Assembly: GCF_006965545.2 (NCBI RefSeq)
Contig: NZ_CP041372.2
Coordinates: 1,054,001-1,118,000, forward strand
Source of the DNA: Paenalkalicoccus suaedae
GTDB lineage: Bacteria > Bacillota > Bacilli > Bacillales > Salisediminibacteriaceae
Length of the DNA stretch: 64,000 nt
Reading direction: 5' to 3'
Numbering within the stretch: the stretch's first letter is position 1; each line of letters begins with the position of its first letter. Positions 1-9,058 of the stretch are shown here, in pieces. The notes beneath the pieces are model-generated. The model worked only from the letters and a program-made list of their open reading frames with translations. It made no database searches and was not told the origin of the DNA. The position numbers and the translations under genes were made by a program.

Positions 1-858
1 ATTGTGGCGCTCCTTTCCGCATTTCTTTTAGCTACGCTTCCAGAGGTCTCGCCTAGAATGAGACAAACGAAGGCATTTATTAAGTTTGAGCATATAGTTA
101 AAAGTCTTCGACCTTATACATATGCGATTATAAAGTATGGTACAGCGATTGGGATCGCCATTCAAATATTTACTGGAGGGTTATTCGCTCCAGAGTTGTT
201 GACTCCGATGGGGATTTGGGCACTATTACCTTGGCTTGCAGTTGTTCTTTTACTGATCCCAACAAAATTTACGGACCGCACAGGTGCTATCATTGTGCTA
301 ATCCTCTTTATTGTGACAACGATGGAGTATGGCACTTTTCATATGCTTGATTATGCCTTCTATCCAGCCATCATCTTCATGCTGATCTTTCACGGCACAT
401 CTTTTGAGCGCTTCAGCTTTCCGCTACTTTACTTAGCGACAGGATTATCCCTCTGCTGGGTCGCTACAGAAAAATGGGTTTATCCTTCGATGGGACAAGA
501 CGTCATTGTTTCGCACGGAGTACCAACGTTTGGGTTTGATCCTGTTACCTTCTTAATGCTCGCAGGCTTTATTGAATTTATCGTTGGTTATTTACTAGTA
601 GTAGGGATTTTAAATCGCGTGTTGGCGCTTGTGCTCACCATGATTTTTATCTCTACCACGTTCTTATTTGGTATAACAGAAATTATCGGTCACTTTATCA
701 TCCATGCCATTCTACTAACGTTTATTATCGAAGGAACTTCGTTTTATAAACCACCAGTTGCGTGGCACGATACACGGATTGAAAAAATCATTTTTATCGG
801 ACTAAATTTTATCTTTACACTTTCTCTTATTGTATTAATTTACTATCGTTTTGCATAA
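1..858 (+). CDS. polytopic membrane protein, DoxX-like, 5'-truncated
   Basis: The reading frame is open to the left edge of the window. A GTG lies at 4 but no ribosome binding site can be seen before it, so this is probably the 3' part of a longer gene. About 285 residues are visible with seven or eight hydrophobic segments and no soluble domain. The part around residues 150-250 has a segment with WVATEKWVYP followed by a long helix with a GFIEF motif, then closely spaced helices with a GHF motif. This arrangement recalls DoxX-like small-quinone or thiol-stress membrane proteins, but the match is weak. Inference only: an integral membrane protein, possibly redox related. The ABC transporter genes downstream are separated from it by a hairpin. 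Confidence 0.55.
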   Translation: MVALLSAFLLATLPEVSPRMRQTKAFIKFEHIVKSLRPYTYAIIKYGTAIGIAIQIFTGGLFAPELLTPMGIWALLPWLAVVLLLIPTKFTDRTGAIIVLILFIVTTMEYGTFHMLDYAFYPAIIFMLIFHGTSFERFSFPLLYLATGLSLCWVATEKWVYPSMGQDVIVSHGVPTFGFDPVTFLMLAGFIEFIVGYLLVVGILNRVLALVLTMIFISTTFLFGITEIIGHFIIHAILLTFIIEGTSFYKPPVAWHDTRIEKIIFIGLNFIFTLSLIVLIYYRFA

Positions 859-933
859 ATCCTTTCTAAATCCGAAATAGTTTGTGGTAAAGTAGAAGTA
901 GTTCAAAATTTTCTGATAGAATGAAAATAGTTG

Positions 934-962
934 AAGCTAGGCAATAGCTGTTGCCTAGCTTT
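934..962 (+). promoter_or_regulatory. 11-bp hairpin in the leader of the ABC transporter operon
   Basis: AAGCTAGGCAA (934-944) pairs perfectly with TTGCCTAGCTT (951-961) around a six-base loop. Only a weak T run follows, so it may be the terminator of the gene upstream or an attenuator for the ABC genes that start 30 bases later. An eight-codon frame, ATG at 921 to TAG at 947, runs through the 5' arm. In Bacillus subtilis the related bmrCD genes are controlled through a translated leader (bmrB), which makes attenuation plausible here but not shown. Confidence 0.45.
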
Positions 963-991
963 GCCCTATTTAACGAAAGAAGCGTGTGCCT

Positions 992-2707
992 ATGAAAACA
1001 GTTTGGTCCTTTTTATCTACATACAGAGTGGCTGTGTACATTGCCCTCAGCTTAACCCTATTAGAGCTTAGTGTGGAGCTTATTCAACCGCTCCTCATAT
1101 CACGAATAATTGACGAAGGAATTTTGCAAGAAGATTTGAGCGTCGTACTCGTATGGGGAGGAGTCATGGTACTGCTCTCACTCATTGCGTTTGCAGCCGG
1201 AATTACGAATTCCTTTTATGCGGCCCACGCGAGTCAGCATGCAGGCTACGATATGCGAGTCGCACTGTACAAAAAAATACAGCAGTTCTCCTTTGCAAAC
1301 TTTCAGCAGTTCCCAACTTCCTCTCTATTAACGAGAGCGACAAACGATGTTACACAACTACAAAATACAATATTTATGAGTTTACGCATCATGCTGCGCG
1401 CACCATTACTCGTACTTGGTTCCGTGATTTTAGCCCTTTTTGTGAACTGGCAGCTGGCTTTAATTCTCGTCGTCACAATACCGCTACTACTCGTGATTTT
1501 ACTTTATATTATGAAAAAAGCGGGACGCCTCTTTAAGGCTGTGCAGGCTCGTGTCGATCGAGTCAATAACGTCGTTCAAGAGAATTTAACAGCGATTCGA
1601 TTAATTAAATCATTTACGAGAAGAGACTACGAATCGACTCGTTTCCATGGGGCATCAGAAGAGTTGCAAAATAAAACCATTACGACGCTTCGAATAGTAG
1701 AAGCAACAATGCCAATCATTCTGCTCATCATGAACGTTAGTATTATGGCCGTTTTATGGTTTGATACAACAGGTGTGCAGACTGGAGGAGCATCTGTCGG
1801 GGAAGTGGTCGCGATTGTAAACTACGTGACTCGTATGACGGGGGCATTATCTATTTTCTCTATGATCATTATTATCTTTTCACGAGCAAAAGCCTCTGCA
1901 GATCGAATCGGAGATGTGCTTGAAGCCGAAGAGTACATGGAAGATGGGGAGACGAGCATGAAGCTCCAAGGGGAGATTGCCTTTAACGACGTGTCCTTCC
2001 GCTATCCTGGTACCAATAAGGACGTGTTAAAAAACATCTCCTTCCGCATCAAAGCTGGTGAAACAATTGCCGTTTTAGGTGCTACGGGATCAGGGAAAAC
2101 GTCTTTATTCCAGCTTATACCACGTCTATTTGATGCTTCGAAGGGATCTGTCGCTATTGATGGACAGCCTGTAGAATCTCTACAGGCCAAGGAGCTGCGC
2201 AGTCAAATCGGCTATGTTCCTCAAGAAGCGATGCTCTTTACAGGGACTATTGCGGATAATCTAAGGTGGGGAAAGGAGCACGCGACAGAAGAGGAGCTTA
2301 TTGACGCTCTCACGAGTGCGCAAATTTACGATAAAGTCGAGGAGCTTCCGGACGGCATGTATACGCGTGTCGGACAACGTGGAGTTAATTTGTCTGGGGG
2401 ACAAAAGCAACGTATTTCGATTGCACGAGCGTTGATCCGAAATCCTTCTATCTTACTTTTAGATGATAGTACAAGTGCGCTCGACGTCAAAACGGAAGCG
2501 CGATTATTAGATGCGCTTCGCCATTATTCTTGCACAACCTTTATGATTACACAAAAACTCAGTACGACGATGAGTGCCGATCGGATTTTACTCTTCGATC
2601 ACGGGGAATTACTCGCCGAAGGAACGCACGATCACCTTTTAGAAACTTCTCCAATCTATCAGCAAATATACGAGTCGCAGTTTGGAGGTGAGGCAGATGC
2701 TCGCTAA
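992..2707 (+). CDS. yheI: ABC exporter half-transporter, degenerate-site subunit (YheI/BmrC-like)
   Basis: This 571-residue half-transporter has a six-helix exporter membrane domain (about residues 10-300) and an ATPase domain. Walker A GATGSGKT lies near residue 363 and the signature LSGGQ near 467. Two catalytic positions are degenerate: Walker B reads LLLDDST, with Asp where the catalytic Glu should be, and the switch loop reads ITQK, with Gln instead of His. This is the pattern of the degenerate-site partner in heterodimeric exporters such as YheI/YheH (BmrC/BmrD) and TM287/288. The partner gene follows with an 11-base overlap. ATG 992 is preferred over GTG 986 because AAAGAAG at 976-982 is well spaced for it. 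Expected role: multidrug efflux in the cytoplasmic membrane; the substrate is unknown. Confidence 0.88.
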   Translation: MKTVWSFLSTYRVAVYIALSLTLLELSVELIQPLLISRIIDEGILQEDLSVVLVWGGVMVLLSLIAFAAGITNSFYAAHASQHAGYDMRVALYKKIQQFSFANFQQFPTSSLLTRATNDVTQLQNTIFMSLRIMLRAPLLVLGSVILALFVNWQLALILVVTIPLLLVILLYIMKKAGRLFKAVQARVDRVNNVVQENLTAIRLIKSFTRRDYESTRFHGASEELQNKTITTLRIVEATMPIILLIMNVSIMAVLWFDTTGVQTGGASVGEVVAIVNYVTRMTGALSIFSMIIIIFSRAKASADRIGDVLEAEEYMEDGETSMKLQGEIAFNDVSFRYPGTNKDVLKNISFRIKAGETIAVLGATGSGKTSLFQLIPRLFDASKGSVAIDGQPVESLQAKELRSQIGYVPQEAMLFTGTIADNLRWGKEHATEEELIDALTSAQIYDKVEELPDGMYTRVGQRGVNLSGGQKQRISIARALIRNPSILLLDDSTSALDVKTEARLLDALRHYSCTTFMITQKLSTTMSADRILLFDHGELLAEGTHDHLLETSPIYQQIYESQFGGEADAR

Positions 2708-4520
2708 ACGAATCACAGAGCCGTTTAAACATGACCGACTTGATTTGTCGAGTATTGAGACAAAGTCAAAAAAACGTGCAGATAATTGGCAAGGAACCTT
2801 ATCGCGAATTTGGTCTTACCTGATGGAGCGGAAGGGGAGACTCTCGTTAGTCATCCTTATGATCGTCTTGAGCTCTGCCTTTGCCTTACTAGGGCCATTT
2901 GTTGTTGGTATGTCGATTGATACGTTTATCGTAAACGGCGACGTCGATATGCTACTTGTCGCATTAGTTGGACTAGGTATCATCTATGTGCTTCATTCGG
3001 TGTCTGTATTCTTACAACACTTTTGGATGGTCAGTATCTCGCAAAAAACCGTGTACACCATTCGGACGCAACTATTCGATCATCTGCATAAGCTACCAAT
3101 TCCTTTCTTCGATAAGAGGCAGCACGGCGACCTAATGTCGCGTCTTACAAACGATATCGAAAATATTAGTAACACATTAAATAGCTCCGTCATTCAAATT
3201 TTCCAAAGTGTCCTGACGCTCGTGGGTGTCATTGTAGTGATGCTCTATTTGAGCCCTTTACTAACGCTCGTGACACTTACGATCATCCCCCTTATGGTTA
3301 TTGGGATGAAGTGGATCACGAAGCGGACAGGCAAGCTATTTAAGGCGCAGCAGGAGCATCTAGGCGACGTGAACGGCTACCTCCAGGAGACGATGTCAGG
3401 GCAACGGATCATTAAGGCCTTCTCTCAGGAGGATCGCGTGATTCGTACTTTTGAGGAAAAGAACCAGCGGCTCCGTCTGACAGGTTTTTGGGCACAAACG
3501 ATCTCCGGTTTTATTCCGAAGCTCATGAACATGCTCAATAATGCAAGCTTTGCAGTCATTGCCGGTGTCGGTGGGGTACTTGCACTAAATGGCCAAGTAA
3601 CGATTGGTGTAATCGTTATTTTTGCCGAGTACGCTAGGCAATTCACTCGTCCACTAAATGACCTTGCAAACCAGTTTAACGTGTTACTCTCAGCAATTGC
3701 TGGTGCAGAGCGCGTCTTTGCTATCATGGACGAGGAGGATGAATTCTCAGATAAACATGGACTAGACCGTCTCGATCATGTGAAGGGTGAGGTGGCGTTT
3801 ACGAATGTGACCTTCGGCTACGAGGACGAGACAACGATCGCAGATGTGTCCTTCCGAGCAAAGCCGGGTCAAACGCTCGCGTTCGTCGGTCCAACTGGCG
3901 CAGGTAAAACGACTATTATTAGTCTTTTATCTAGGTTTTATGATCCTACCTCAGGCGTAATTACGGTCGATGGCAAGGATATTACTTCGGTCAGAAAAGA
4001 GGGTTTACGTCGCCATATGGCATTCGTTCTTCAAGACTCGTTCTTGTTTGAAGGAACGATCAGGGAGAATATTCGTTACGGCAAGCTGTCAGCAACGGAT
4101 GAGGAAGTAGAAGAAGCAGCGAAACTTGCAAATGCTCATAGCTTTATCTCCCATTTTGCGAAAGGCTACGATACGTTGATCGATTCGGATGGGGGAGGCA
4201 TCAGTCAAGGACAGAAGCAACTGTTGTCCATCGCACGAGCGCTACTTGCTGATCCAGATATTTTAATTTTAGACGAAGCAACAAGTTCGATTGATACGAT
4301 TACGGAGGTTAAAATTCAGCAGGCTCTGCGAAGACTGATGAAGGATCGCACGAGTATTGTCATTGCCCACAGGCTAAATACGATCCGTGAAGCAGATCAA
4401 ATTCTCGTTTTAGATAAGGGCTCCATCATCGAGAGAGGCAATCACGATGAACTACTAGAAGCAGATGGCTTCTATGCGGATCTCTATGAAAGTCAGAAGA
4501 AAAAGTTATTGGCTACGTAA
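2697..4520 (+). CDS. yheH: ABC exporter half-transporter, catalytic-site subunit (YheH/BmrD-like)
   Basis: This 607-residue partner has an N-terminal cytoplasmic extension of about 50 residues, six membrane helices and an ATPase domain. Walker A GPTGAGKT lies near residue 397, Walker B ILDEAT near 521 with the catalytic Glu intact, and the H-loop IAHR near 555. Its signature is ISQGQ rather than LSGGQ. The degenerate signature here complements the degenerate Walker B and H-loop of the preceding subunit, so the pair should have one hydrolytic and one non-hydrolytic ATP site. ATG 2697 is chosen because GGAGGTGAG (2684-2692) sits just before it; the upstream TTG at 2682 overlaps that site. A strong terminator follows the stop codon. 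Confidence 0.9.
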   Translation: MLAKRITEPFKHDRLDLSSIETKSKKRADNWQGTLSRIWSYLMERKGRLSLVILMIVLSSAFALLGPFVVGMSIDTFIVNGDVDMLLVALVGLGIIYVLHSVSVFLQHFWMVSISQKTVYTIRTQLFDHLHKLPIPFFDKRQHGDLMSRLTNDIENISNTLNSSVIQIFQSVLTLVGVIVVMLYLSPLLTLVTLTIIPLMVIGMKWITKRTGKLFKAQQEHLGDVNGYLQETMSGQRIIKAFSQEDRVIRTFEEKNQRLRLTGFWAQTISGFIPKLMNMLNNASFAVIAGVGGVLALNGQVTIGVIVIFAEYARQFTRPLNDLANQFNVLLSAIAGAERVFAIMDEEDEFSDKHGLDRLDHVKGEVAFTNVTFGYEDETTIADVSFRAKPGQTLAFVGPTGAGKTTIISLLSRFYDPTSGVITVDGKDITSVRKEGLRRHMAFVLQDSFLFEGTIRENIRYGKLSATDEEVEEAAKLANAHSFISHFAKGYDTLIDSDGGGISQGQKQLLSIARALLADPDILILDEATSSIDTITEVKIQQALRRLMKDRTSIVIAHRLNTIREADQILVLDKGSIIERGNHDELLEADGFYADLYESQKKKLLAT

Positions 4521-4533
4521 TAGAAAGATGAGA

Positions 4534-4565
4534 GGCTGGATGGGAATTAGACATCCAGCCTTTTT
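4534..4565 (+). terminator. Rho-independent terminator of the ABC operon
   Basis: GGCTGGATG (4534-4542) pairs perfectly with CATCCAGCC (4552-4560) and is followed by TTTTT. It closes the two-gene ABC operon and separates it from the repeat array that begins about 70 bases later. Confidence 0.9.
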
Positions 4566-4632
4566 GAATTGGTTAGGTGAAGGTGGGCGCCTTGGTGAAG
4601 TTGAATCGTGCATGGAGCTAGTAGAACCGTGA

Positions 4633-4958
4633 ACCGCGCAAGTTGGAGGTGGGAATGCGCAAGTTGAAGGTAGGATCGCGCGAAAGTCAGGGCGAATCGC
4701 GCGAAAAAGAGGTCGAACTGCGTAAAGAGAAAAAAATCGCGCAAGTTGGAGGTCGAACCGCGCGAGTTGAAGGAGGGATCGCGCGAAAGTCGGGGCGAAT
4801 CGCGCGAAAAAGAGGTCGAACTGCGTAAAGAGAAAAAAATCGCGCAAGTCGAAGGTCGAACCGCGCAAGTTGAAGGTAGGATCGCGCGAAAGTAAGGGCG
4901 AATCGCGCGAAAAAGAGGTCGAACTGCGTAAAGAGAAAAAAATCGCGCAAGTTGAACC
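4633..4958. repeat. 103-bp higher-order tandem repeat of 21-bp CGCG monomers, locus A
   Basis: The array is built of monomers with the core ATCGCGCRAGT or ACCGCGC. Five monomers of 21, 21, 21, 21 and 19 bp form a 103-bp unit. Units start at 4675 and 4778, and a partial unit starts at 4881; two further monomers lie at 4633-4674. The 19-bp monomer (for example 4820-4838) always ends in an A tract. Neighbouring units differ at only a few positions. Apparent open frames on both strands here are artefacts of a repeat that contains few stop codons. The same 103-bp unit recurs at 46245-46690 and 53079-53188. The region between 4566 and 4632 contains only degenerate traces. Confidence 0.93.
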
Positions 4959-5030
4959 ACCAACCACCCCATCCGCCCCTCATCAAAAAGTTCTGATTGT
5001 TCCGTCTATAAGGTTATATGACAGAAGACA

Positions 5031-5059
5031 TGGACGCCTAACCAAAAACTCAGTATAAT
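5031..5059 (+). promoter_or_regulatory. Predicted sigma-A promoter of ade
   Basis: A perfect -10 box TATAAT (5054-5059) lies 17 bases after TGGACG (5031-5036), a four-of-six match to TTGACA. Transcription would start near 5066. This excludes the ATG at 5058 as a start codon and supports ATG 5097. Confidence 0.65.
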
Positions 5060-5096
5060 GAACCAAATTGTTATTTCTGAGAAGAGGTGCTTGAGT

Positions 5097-6833
5097 ATGA
5101 TGGAACAGCTTAAAAAACGTATTCACGTTGCGAATGGGAAAGAAAAGGCAGACGTGGTCATTAAAAACGGAAAAGTAGTAAACGTCTTTACTCGCGAGGT
5201 AGAGGAAGCAGACATTGCGATCATTGATGGCAAAATTGCAGGGATTGGACCATCCTATGAGGGACATCGAGAAATTGATGCGGATGGAAAGTACTTAATG
5301 CCGGGCTTCATCGACGGACACGTGCATATTGAATCCTCCATGGTGACACCGAGCCGTTTTGTGGATGTTGTCGTTCCTCACGGAGTTACTTCTGTTATCA
5401 CAGATCCTCACGAAATCGCAAACGTTGCAGGTAAAGAAGGACTTACCTTTATGCTCGATGACTCCGAAGGCATTCCTTTAGATGCGTATTTTATGCTCCC
5501 ATCCTGCGTTCCAGCCACTCCTTTCGAAAATACAGGGGCAGCTTTAAGCGCAGAAGATTTACGCTCCTTTTATGATCATCCACGAGTGTTAGGACTTGCA
5601 GAAGTCATGGATTACCCATCTGTAGCTAGCACGTCAGAAGACATGATGCAGAAGCTCCTAGATGCTAGTGAATTACGTGGACAGATTGATGGTCACGGAG
5701 CTGGATTAGATGCCAAAGCGATGAACGTATTTAGAGCCGCAGGGATTACAACGGATCACGAGTGTACAACAGCGGAGGAAGCGAAGGACAGATTGCGAAG
5801 AGGCTTATATGTGATTATCCGAGAAGGCTCCGCTGCCAAAGACCTAAACGCTCTCATTCCACTTGTAAGCGAAACAAACAGCAGACGCTTTCTTTTCTGT
5901 ACCGACGATAAGCATTTAGATGAGTTAATGAAAGAAGGTAGCATTGATGCATGCGTGCGCATGGCTGTTCAGGATCATGGCGTTGACCCACTAGTTGCGA
6001 TTCAGCTCGCGACAATTAACGCAGCGGAATGCTTCGGGTTATCTAAGAAAGGGGCAATCGCACCATCGTATGATGCGGATATCTTATTTGTCAATAATTT
6101 AACGGACTTTGCCATCACACACGTTATGAAAAACGGCGAAGTTGTAGCCGAGAACGGAAAAATGAAGGTGGCACAAGAGCGCGTCGCAGAGATTCCGGCG
6201 CCGCTAGTAGAAAGTGTAAAGCTACCTGAGATCACAGAAGCGACATTCGATGTGCAAGCTACGGGCGAGAAAGTGCACGTGATTGATTACGCGGCAAACA
6301 GCTTAGTAACATCAAAATCTACAGCATCTTTACCAGTTAAAAATGGCGTTTTTCAATCCGATCACGAGCAAGATATTATGAAGCTCGCTGTGATTGAACG
6401 TCATAAACTAACTGGAAATATCGGACTCGGCTTTATACGAGGCTTACACTTAGATAGAGGCGCTATCGCGTTAACAGTGGCACATGATTCTCATAATTTG
6501 GTCGTTGCAGGCTATGACTCAGCGGATATGCTCGTTGCAACCCTTGCGCTTCGTGACATGCAGGGAGGACTTGTTATTGTGGATAAAGGGGAGGTTTTAG
6601 CGAAGCTTCCATTAAATCTTGCAGGCCTCATGTCCACAGTGGACGCTGAAGAGACACTTCGTGATTTAGAGGCAGTTGATGGCCATCTTCAGACGCTTGG
6701 TTTTGATGGTAACTTCAATCCTTTCTCTGCCTTATCCTTTATGTGTTTACCGGTTATTCCAAACCTTAAGCTAACGGATTTAGGTTACTTCGATATGTCA
6801 CTTGGCAAGCATATCGAGATTGTTGCAAATTAA
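5097..6833 (+). CDS. ade: adenine deaminase
   Basis: The enzyme hydrolyses adenine to hypoxanthine and ammonia, feeding purine salvage and nitrogen supply. It is 578 residues long, the usual length for the Ade family. The amidohydrolase metal site is seen at GFIDGHVHIESSM near residue 70, and DPHEIANVAG follows near residue 105. The N-terminal NGKVVNVFT and IAIIDGKIAGIG strands are typical of the composite beta domain. ATG 5097 is preferred because GAGGTG lies seven bases upstream and the predicted promoter overlaps the earlier in-frame ATG at 5058. The gene appears monocistronic, with its own promoter and terminator. No purine riboswitch was recognised in the short leader. Confidence 0.95.
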   Translation: MMEQLKKRIHVANGKEKADVVIKNGKVVNVFTREVEEADIAIIDGKIAGIGPSYEGHREIDADGKYLMPGFIDGHVHIESSMVTPSRFVDVVVPHGVTSVITDPHEIANVAGKEGLTFMLDDSEGIPLDAYFMLPSCVPATPFENTGAALSAEDLRSFYDHPRVLGLAEVMDYPSVASTSEDMMQKLLDASELRGQIDGHGAGLDAKAMNVFRAAGITTDHECTTAEEAKDRLRRGLYVIIREGSAAKDLNALIPLVSETNSRRFLFCTDDKHLDELMKEGSIDACVRMAVQDHGVDPLVAIQLATINAAECFGLSKKGAIAPSYDADILFVNNLTDFAITHVMKNGEVVAENGKMKVAQERVAEIPAPLVESVKLPEITEATFDVQATGEKVHVIDYAANSLVTSKSTASLPVKNGVFQSDHEQDIMKLAVIERHKLTGNIGLGFIRGLHLDRGAIALTVAHDSHNLVVAGYDSADMLVATLALRDMQGGLVIVDKGEVLAKLPLNLAGLMSTVDAEETLRDLEAVDGHLQTLGFDGNFNPFSALSFMCLPVIPNLKLTDLGYFDMSLGKHIEIVAN

Positions 6834-6847
6834 ATACTCGATACATG

Positions 6848-6882
6848 CTCTCCTACCTTCGTGCGTAGGGGAGATTTTTTTT
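6848..6882 (+). terminator. Terminator of ade
   Basis: CTCTCCTAC (6848-6856) pairs with GTAGGGGAG (6865-6873), with one G-U pair, and is followed by eight T residues at 6875-6882. Confidence 0.88.
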
Positions 6883-7270
6883 GGGGCAAATATAGTGATA
6901 GTCTATTTCTGTTTTATGCTCCATTAAATTGTAAAAAAATCCAAAGGACTCACCTTATAACTAGTACTTGAGGACTTTCTATAACTAGTAGCTGTCTAGT
7001 TTACCTCACCTTACAAATAAACCTAAAATTTTAATAATATAGTGTTTTCTCTTATACAGTAATGGGTATCTACTATAGACATGTAGGACCTCTAGCATGT
7101 CAATCAAATAAGAGTGGCTTATTGACACGTTGACCGGTAATAAATAATTATATAATTACCATTATTAAACTATATCGGTGAGTATAGTTGTATATTTAAT
7201 GAGAAAATTATCGTTTAATGTCGAAAAGTATAGGGAATATTTCGTAGTAAAATAGATGATGTTTCATCAA
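6883..7270. other. AT-rich intergenic region with a short direct repeat and an inverted repeat
   Basis: No coding frame is supported here. An imperfect direct repeat (AGGACT, then TATAACTAGTA a few bases on) occurs at 6945-6966 and 6971-6990. An inverted repeat TGTCAA...ATAAG / CTTAT...TTGACA spans about 7098-7128. Either could serve control of the chemoreceptor gene that follows, but no sigma-D or sigma-A promoter with convincing spacing was found. Confidence 0.4.
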
Positions 7271-7284
7271 GAGGAGTGTCACTT

Positions 7285-8817
7285 TTGCAAACTAGAAGAA
7301 ATCAATTAATGCTTTATTTTAGTTTATTTGTTGTCTTATTATCTGTTTTGATTCATTTTCTTCATCGTAGTGTAGGTTGGATGGACTCGTATTTATTATT
7401 GTCATATGTGTATGAAGGTACCGAAAATGTGAATCCACTAATTTTAACTCTGATTATGCTTATTCCAATTGTCTTATTCATCGTTGCGGTTATTTTGTTT
7501 ATAAAAGACCGCACACACCGCTATATTCCGTTAGTAATTATGCTAACGCTAACATTTGGGAGTATCTCGATTATAGCTGGTGGAGATGGAATGGTAGAGT
7601 ATCACTTCTCTATTTTCATGGTGCTCGCGAGTCTCGCTTACTTTGAGCAAATAAAATTAATTGTCATAAGTACGGTCATTTTTGCTGTTCAACATCTAGG
7701 CGGGTATACATTCTTTCCAGAACTGATATGTGGCACATCCAATTATCCGTTCGGATTACTCCTTATTCACGCTGTATTCTTAATTTTTACAGCCGTCGTT
7801 ATTATTTTCCAAATTAGGTCTAGGCAGTTACATTTGGCGGAAGTGACAGAGCGAGAGAACTCTCAAAACAATGTTATTCAAACGCTATTATCCTCTATTC
7901 ATTCTGCATCAGATCGTGTACAGGCTAGTGTGGCGCAAATAGAGAATGAAACTAACTCCTTTTACACAGGGTCTGAGGCTATTCATGATTCATTATCCGA
8001 ACTAGCACAGGCAGCTGAATTTCAAGTGAGTGAAGTGCAAAAAGGGCTTGAGTTAACACAACAAGTAGATGGTAATGTTACAAGTATCGTGAAACAAACA
8101 GAGGCATCTGTTTCCGTCACAGAACAAACGGCGAAAGTAGCCTCTAGTGGTCTTGACACAATGAAGTCGTCTGAAAAGTCGATGACGGAGCTAGCGTTGA
8201 CCGTTGAGGAAATTGATGAATTTGCAAAAAGTTTACAGGAGCGTTCAGAGAGTATTGGTGGTAAATTAAACTTTATTACAGAAATCTCCGATCAAACAAA
8301 CTTACTTGCTTTAAATGCAGCAATTGAAGCGGCGAGGGCAGGAGAGCACGGTCGAGGCTTTGCCGTTGTAGCAGAAGAAGTCCGAAAGCTAGCCGATCAG
8401 TCTGGCTCCTATGCAGCAGAAATAAAAGCCGCTCTTGAAAATCTACGAGCCGACGTATTATTGGTAGTGAAAGCTACTAGCGAAGGGAAGGAACGCGCGC
8501 TACAAGGCAAGGCAGACATGCGTAAGACAGGTGAAATATTCGACACGATCGTGCAGGATATGACGATTATTTCCCGGGAAACATCAGAATCAAATCGCTT
8601 AGCCAATACAATTCGTGACTCTTTGCAGACGGTTAGACGCGCCATTGAAGAGATTAGCGCAATGACGGAGCAACAAAGCGCATCAGCCGAAGAAATATCT
8701 GCTCAAACGGATGAGCAAGTTAGTCAAATTAATGACCTTTTCACAGTAGCAGCTGAGTTAAAAGCAATGACAGATGATCTACAAGGACAGTTAAGTTCTA
8801 TTTCAAATAAGCTTTAG
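7285..8817 (+). CDS. membrane-anchored methyl-accepting chemotaxis protein
   Basis: About six hydrophobic segments in the first 180 residues form the sensor portion, in place of the usual two helices around an extracellular ligand domain. A long helical signalling region follows. Its hairpin tip, [20 protein letters not shown] at about residues 335-355, is the highly conserved CheA/CheW contact motif. A membrane-embedded sensor suggests it detects a lipophilic or intramembrane cue; the ligand is not known. TTG 7285 is preferred because GAGGAGTG (7271-7278) lies six bases before it, while the alternative GTG at 7276 lies inside that site. Length is 510 residues. The gene stands alone and ends at a terminator. 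Confidence 0.9.
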   Translation: MQTRRNQLMLYFSLFVVLLSVLIHFLHRSVGWMDSYLLLSYVYEGTENVNPLILTLIMLIPIVLFIVAVILFIKDRTHRYIPLVIMLTLTFGSISIIAGGDGMVEYHFSIFMVLASLAYFEQIKLIVISTVIFAVQHLGGYTFFPELICGTSNYPFGLLLIHAVFLIFTAVVIIFQIRSRQLHLAEVTERENSQNNVIQTLLSSIHSASDRVQASVAQIENETNSFYTGSEAIHDSLSELAQAAEFQVSEVQKGLELTQQVDGNVTSIVKQTEASVSVTEQTAKVASSGLDTMKSSEKSMTELALTVEEIDEFAKSLQERSESIGGKLNFITEISDQTNLLALNAAIEAARAGEHGRGFAVVAEEVRKLADQSGSYAAEIKAALENLRADVLLVVKATSEGKERALQGKADMRKTGEIFDTIVQDMTIISRETSESNRLANTIRDSLQTVRRAIEEISAMTEQQSASAEEISAQTDEQVSQINDLFTVAAELKAMTDDLQGQLSSISNKL

Positions 8818-8822
8818 TATTA

Positions 8823-8864
8823 AAAAAGCTACCGGATCCTCATATAGAGAGGACGGTAGCTTTT
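8823..8864 (+). terminator. Terminator of the chemoreceptor gene
   Basis: AAAAGCTACCG pairs with CGGTAGCTTTT, with further pairing inside the loop (TCCTC with GAGGA). A-rich and T-rich flanks would allow function on either strand. Confidence 0.85.
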
Positions 8865-8890
8865 AGTGTGAAGGAAAGTTTGATAGGCGC

Positions 8891-8995
8891 TTTTGGATAA
8901 TTGGAAGTTAAGATCGTTAAATTGAACGGCACAATCGGTTAATTGAACCCCGTATCCGGATAACCGAAGGCCAGACCCGGATAACCGAGCCGCGT
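8891..8995. repeat. five 21-bp tandem monomers, GGATAA-type family
   Basis: Five consecutive monomers of exactly 21 bp start at 8891, 8912, 8933, 8954 and 8975. The shared core is GGATAAYYGAAG or GGTTAATTGAAC, and the flanks vary. The sequence is unrelated to the CGCG-type monomers elsewhere in the window, but the pitch is the same. The array lies between the converging chemoreceptor and thiE genes. Confidence 0.8.
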
Positions 8996-9006
8996 TTCTT
9001 CGCACC

Positions 9007-9041
9007 AAAAAGGGTGAGACAGGTTCCTCGCTTTTGTCCCA
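9007..9041 (-). terminator. Possible terminator of the thiMDE operon
   Basis: On the minus strand GGGACA pairs with TGTCTC around a 12-base loop and is followed shortly by TTTTT. The stem is short and imperfect, but its position just after thiE fits an operon terminator. Confidence 0.5.
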
Positions 9042-9058
9042 ACCCGGCAGCTATTCGT

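Noticed and set aside
4633-4958. CRISPR array
   Set aside because: The ~21-bp monomers are contiguous without unique spacers, and no cas genes are near.
4506-5058. Five overlapping frames of 61-153 residues on both strands
   Set aside because: All lie inside or at the edges of the 103-bp repeat array, have no ribosome binding sites, and arise because the repeat unit has few stop codons.
4980-5096. Purine riboswitch before adenine deaminase
   Set aside because: The conserved purine aptamer loops and junction bases are missing, and the predicted transcript leader is only about 30 bases.
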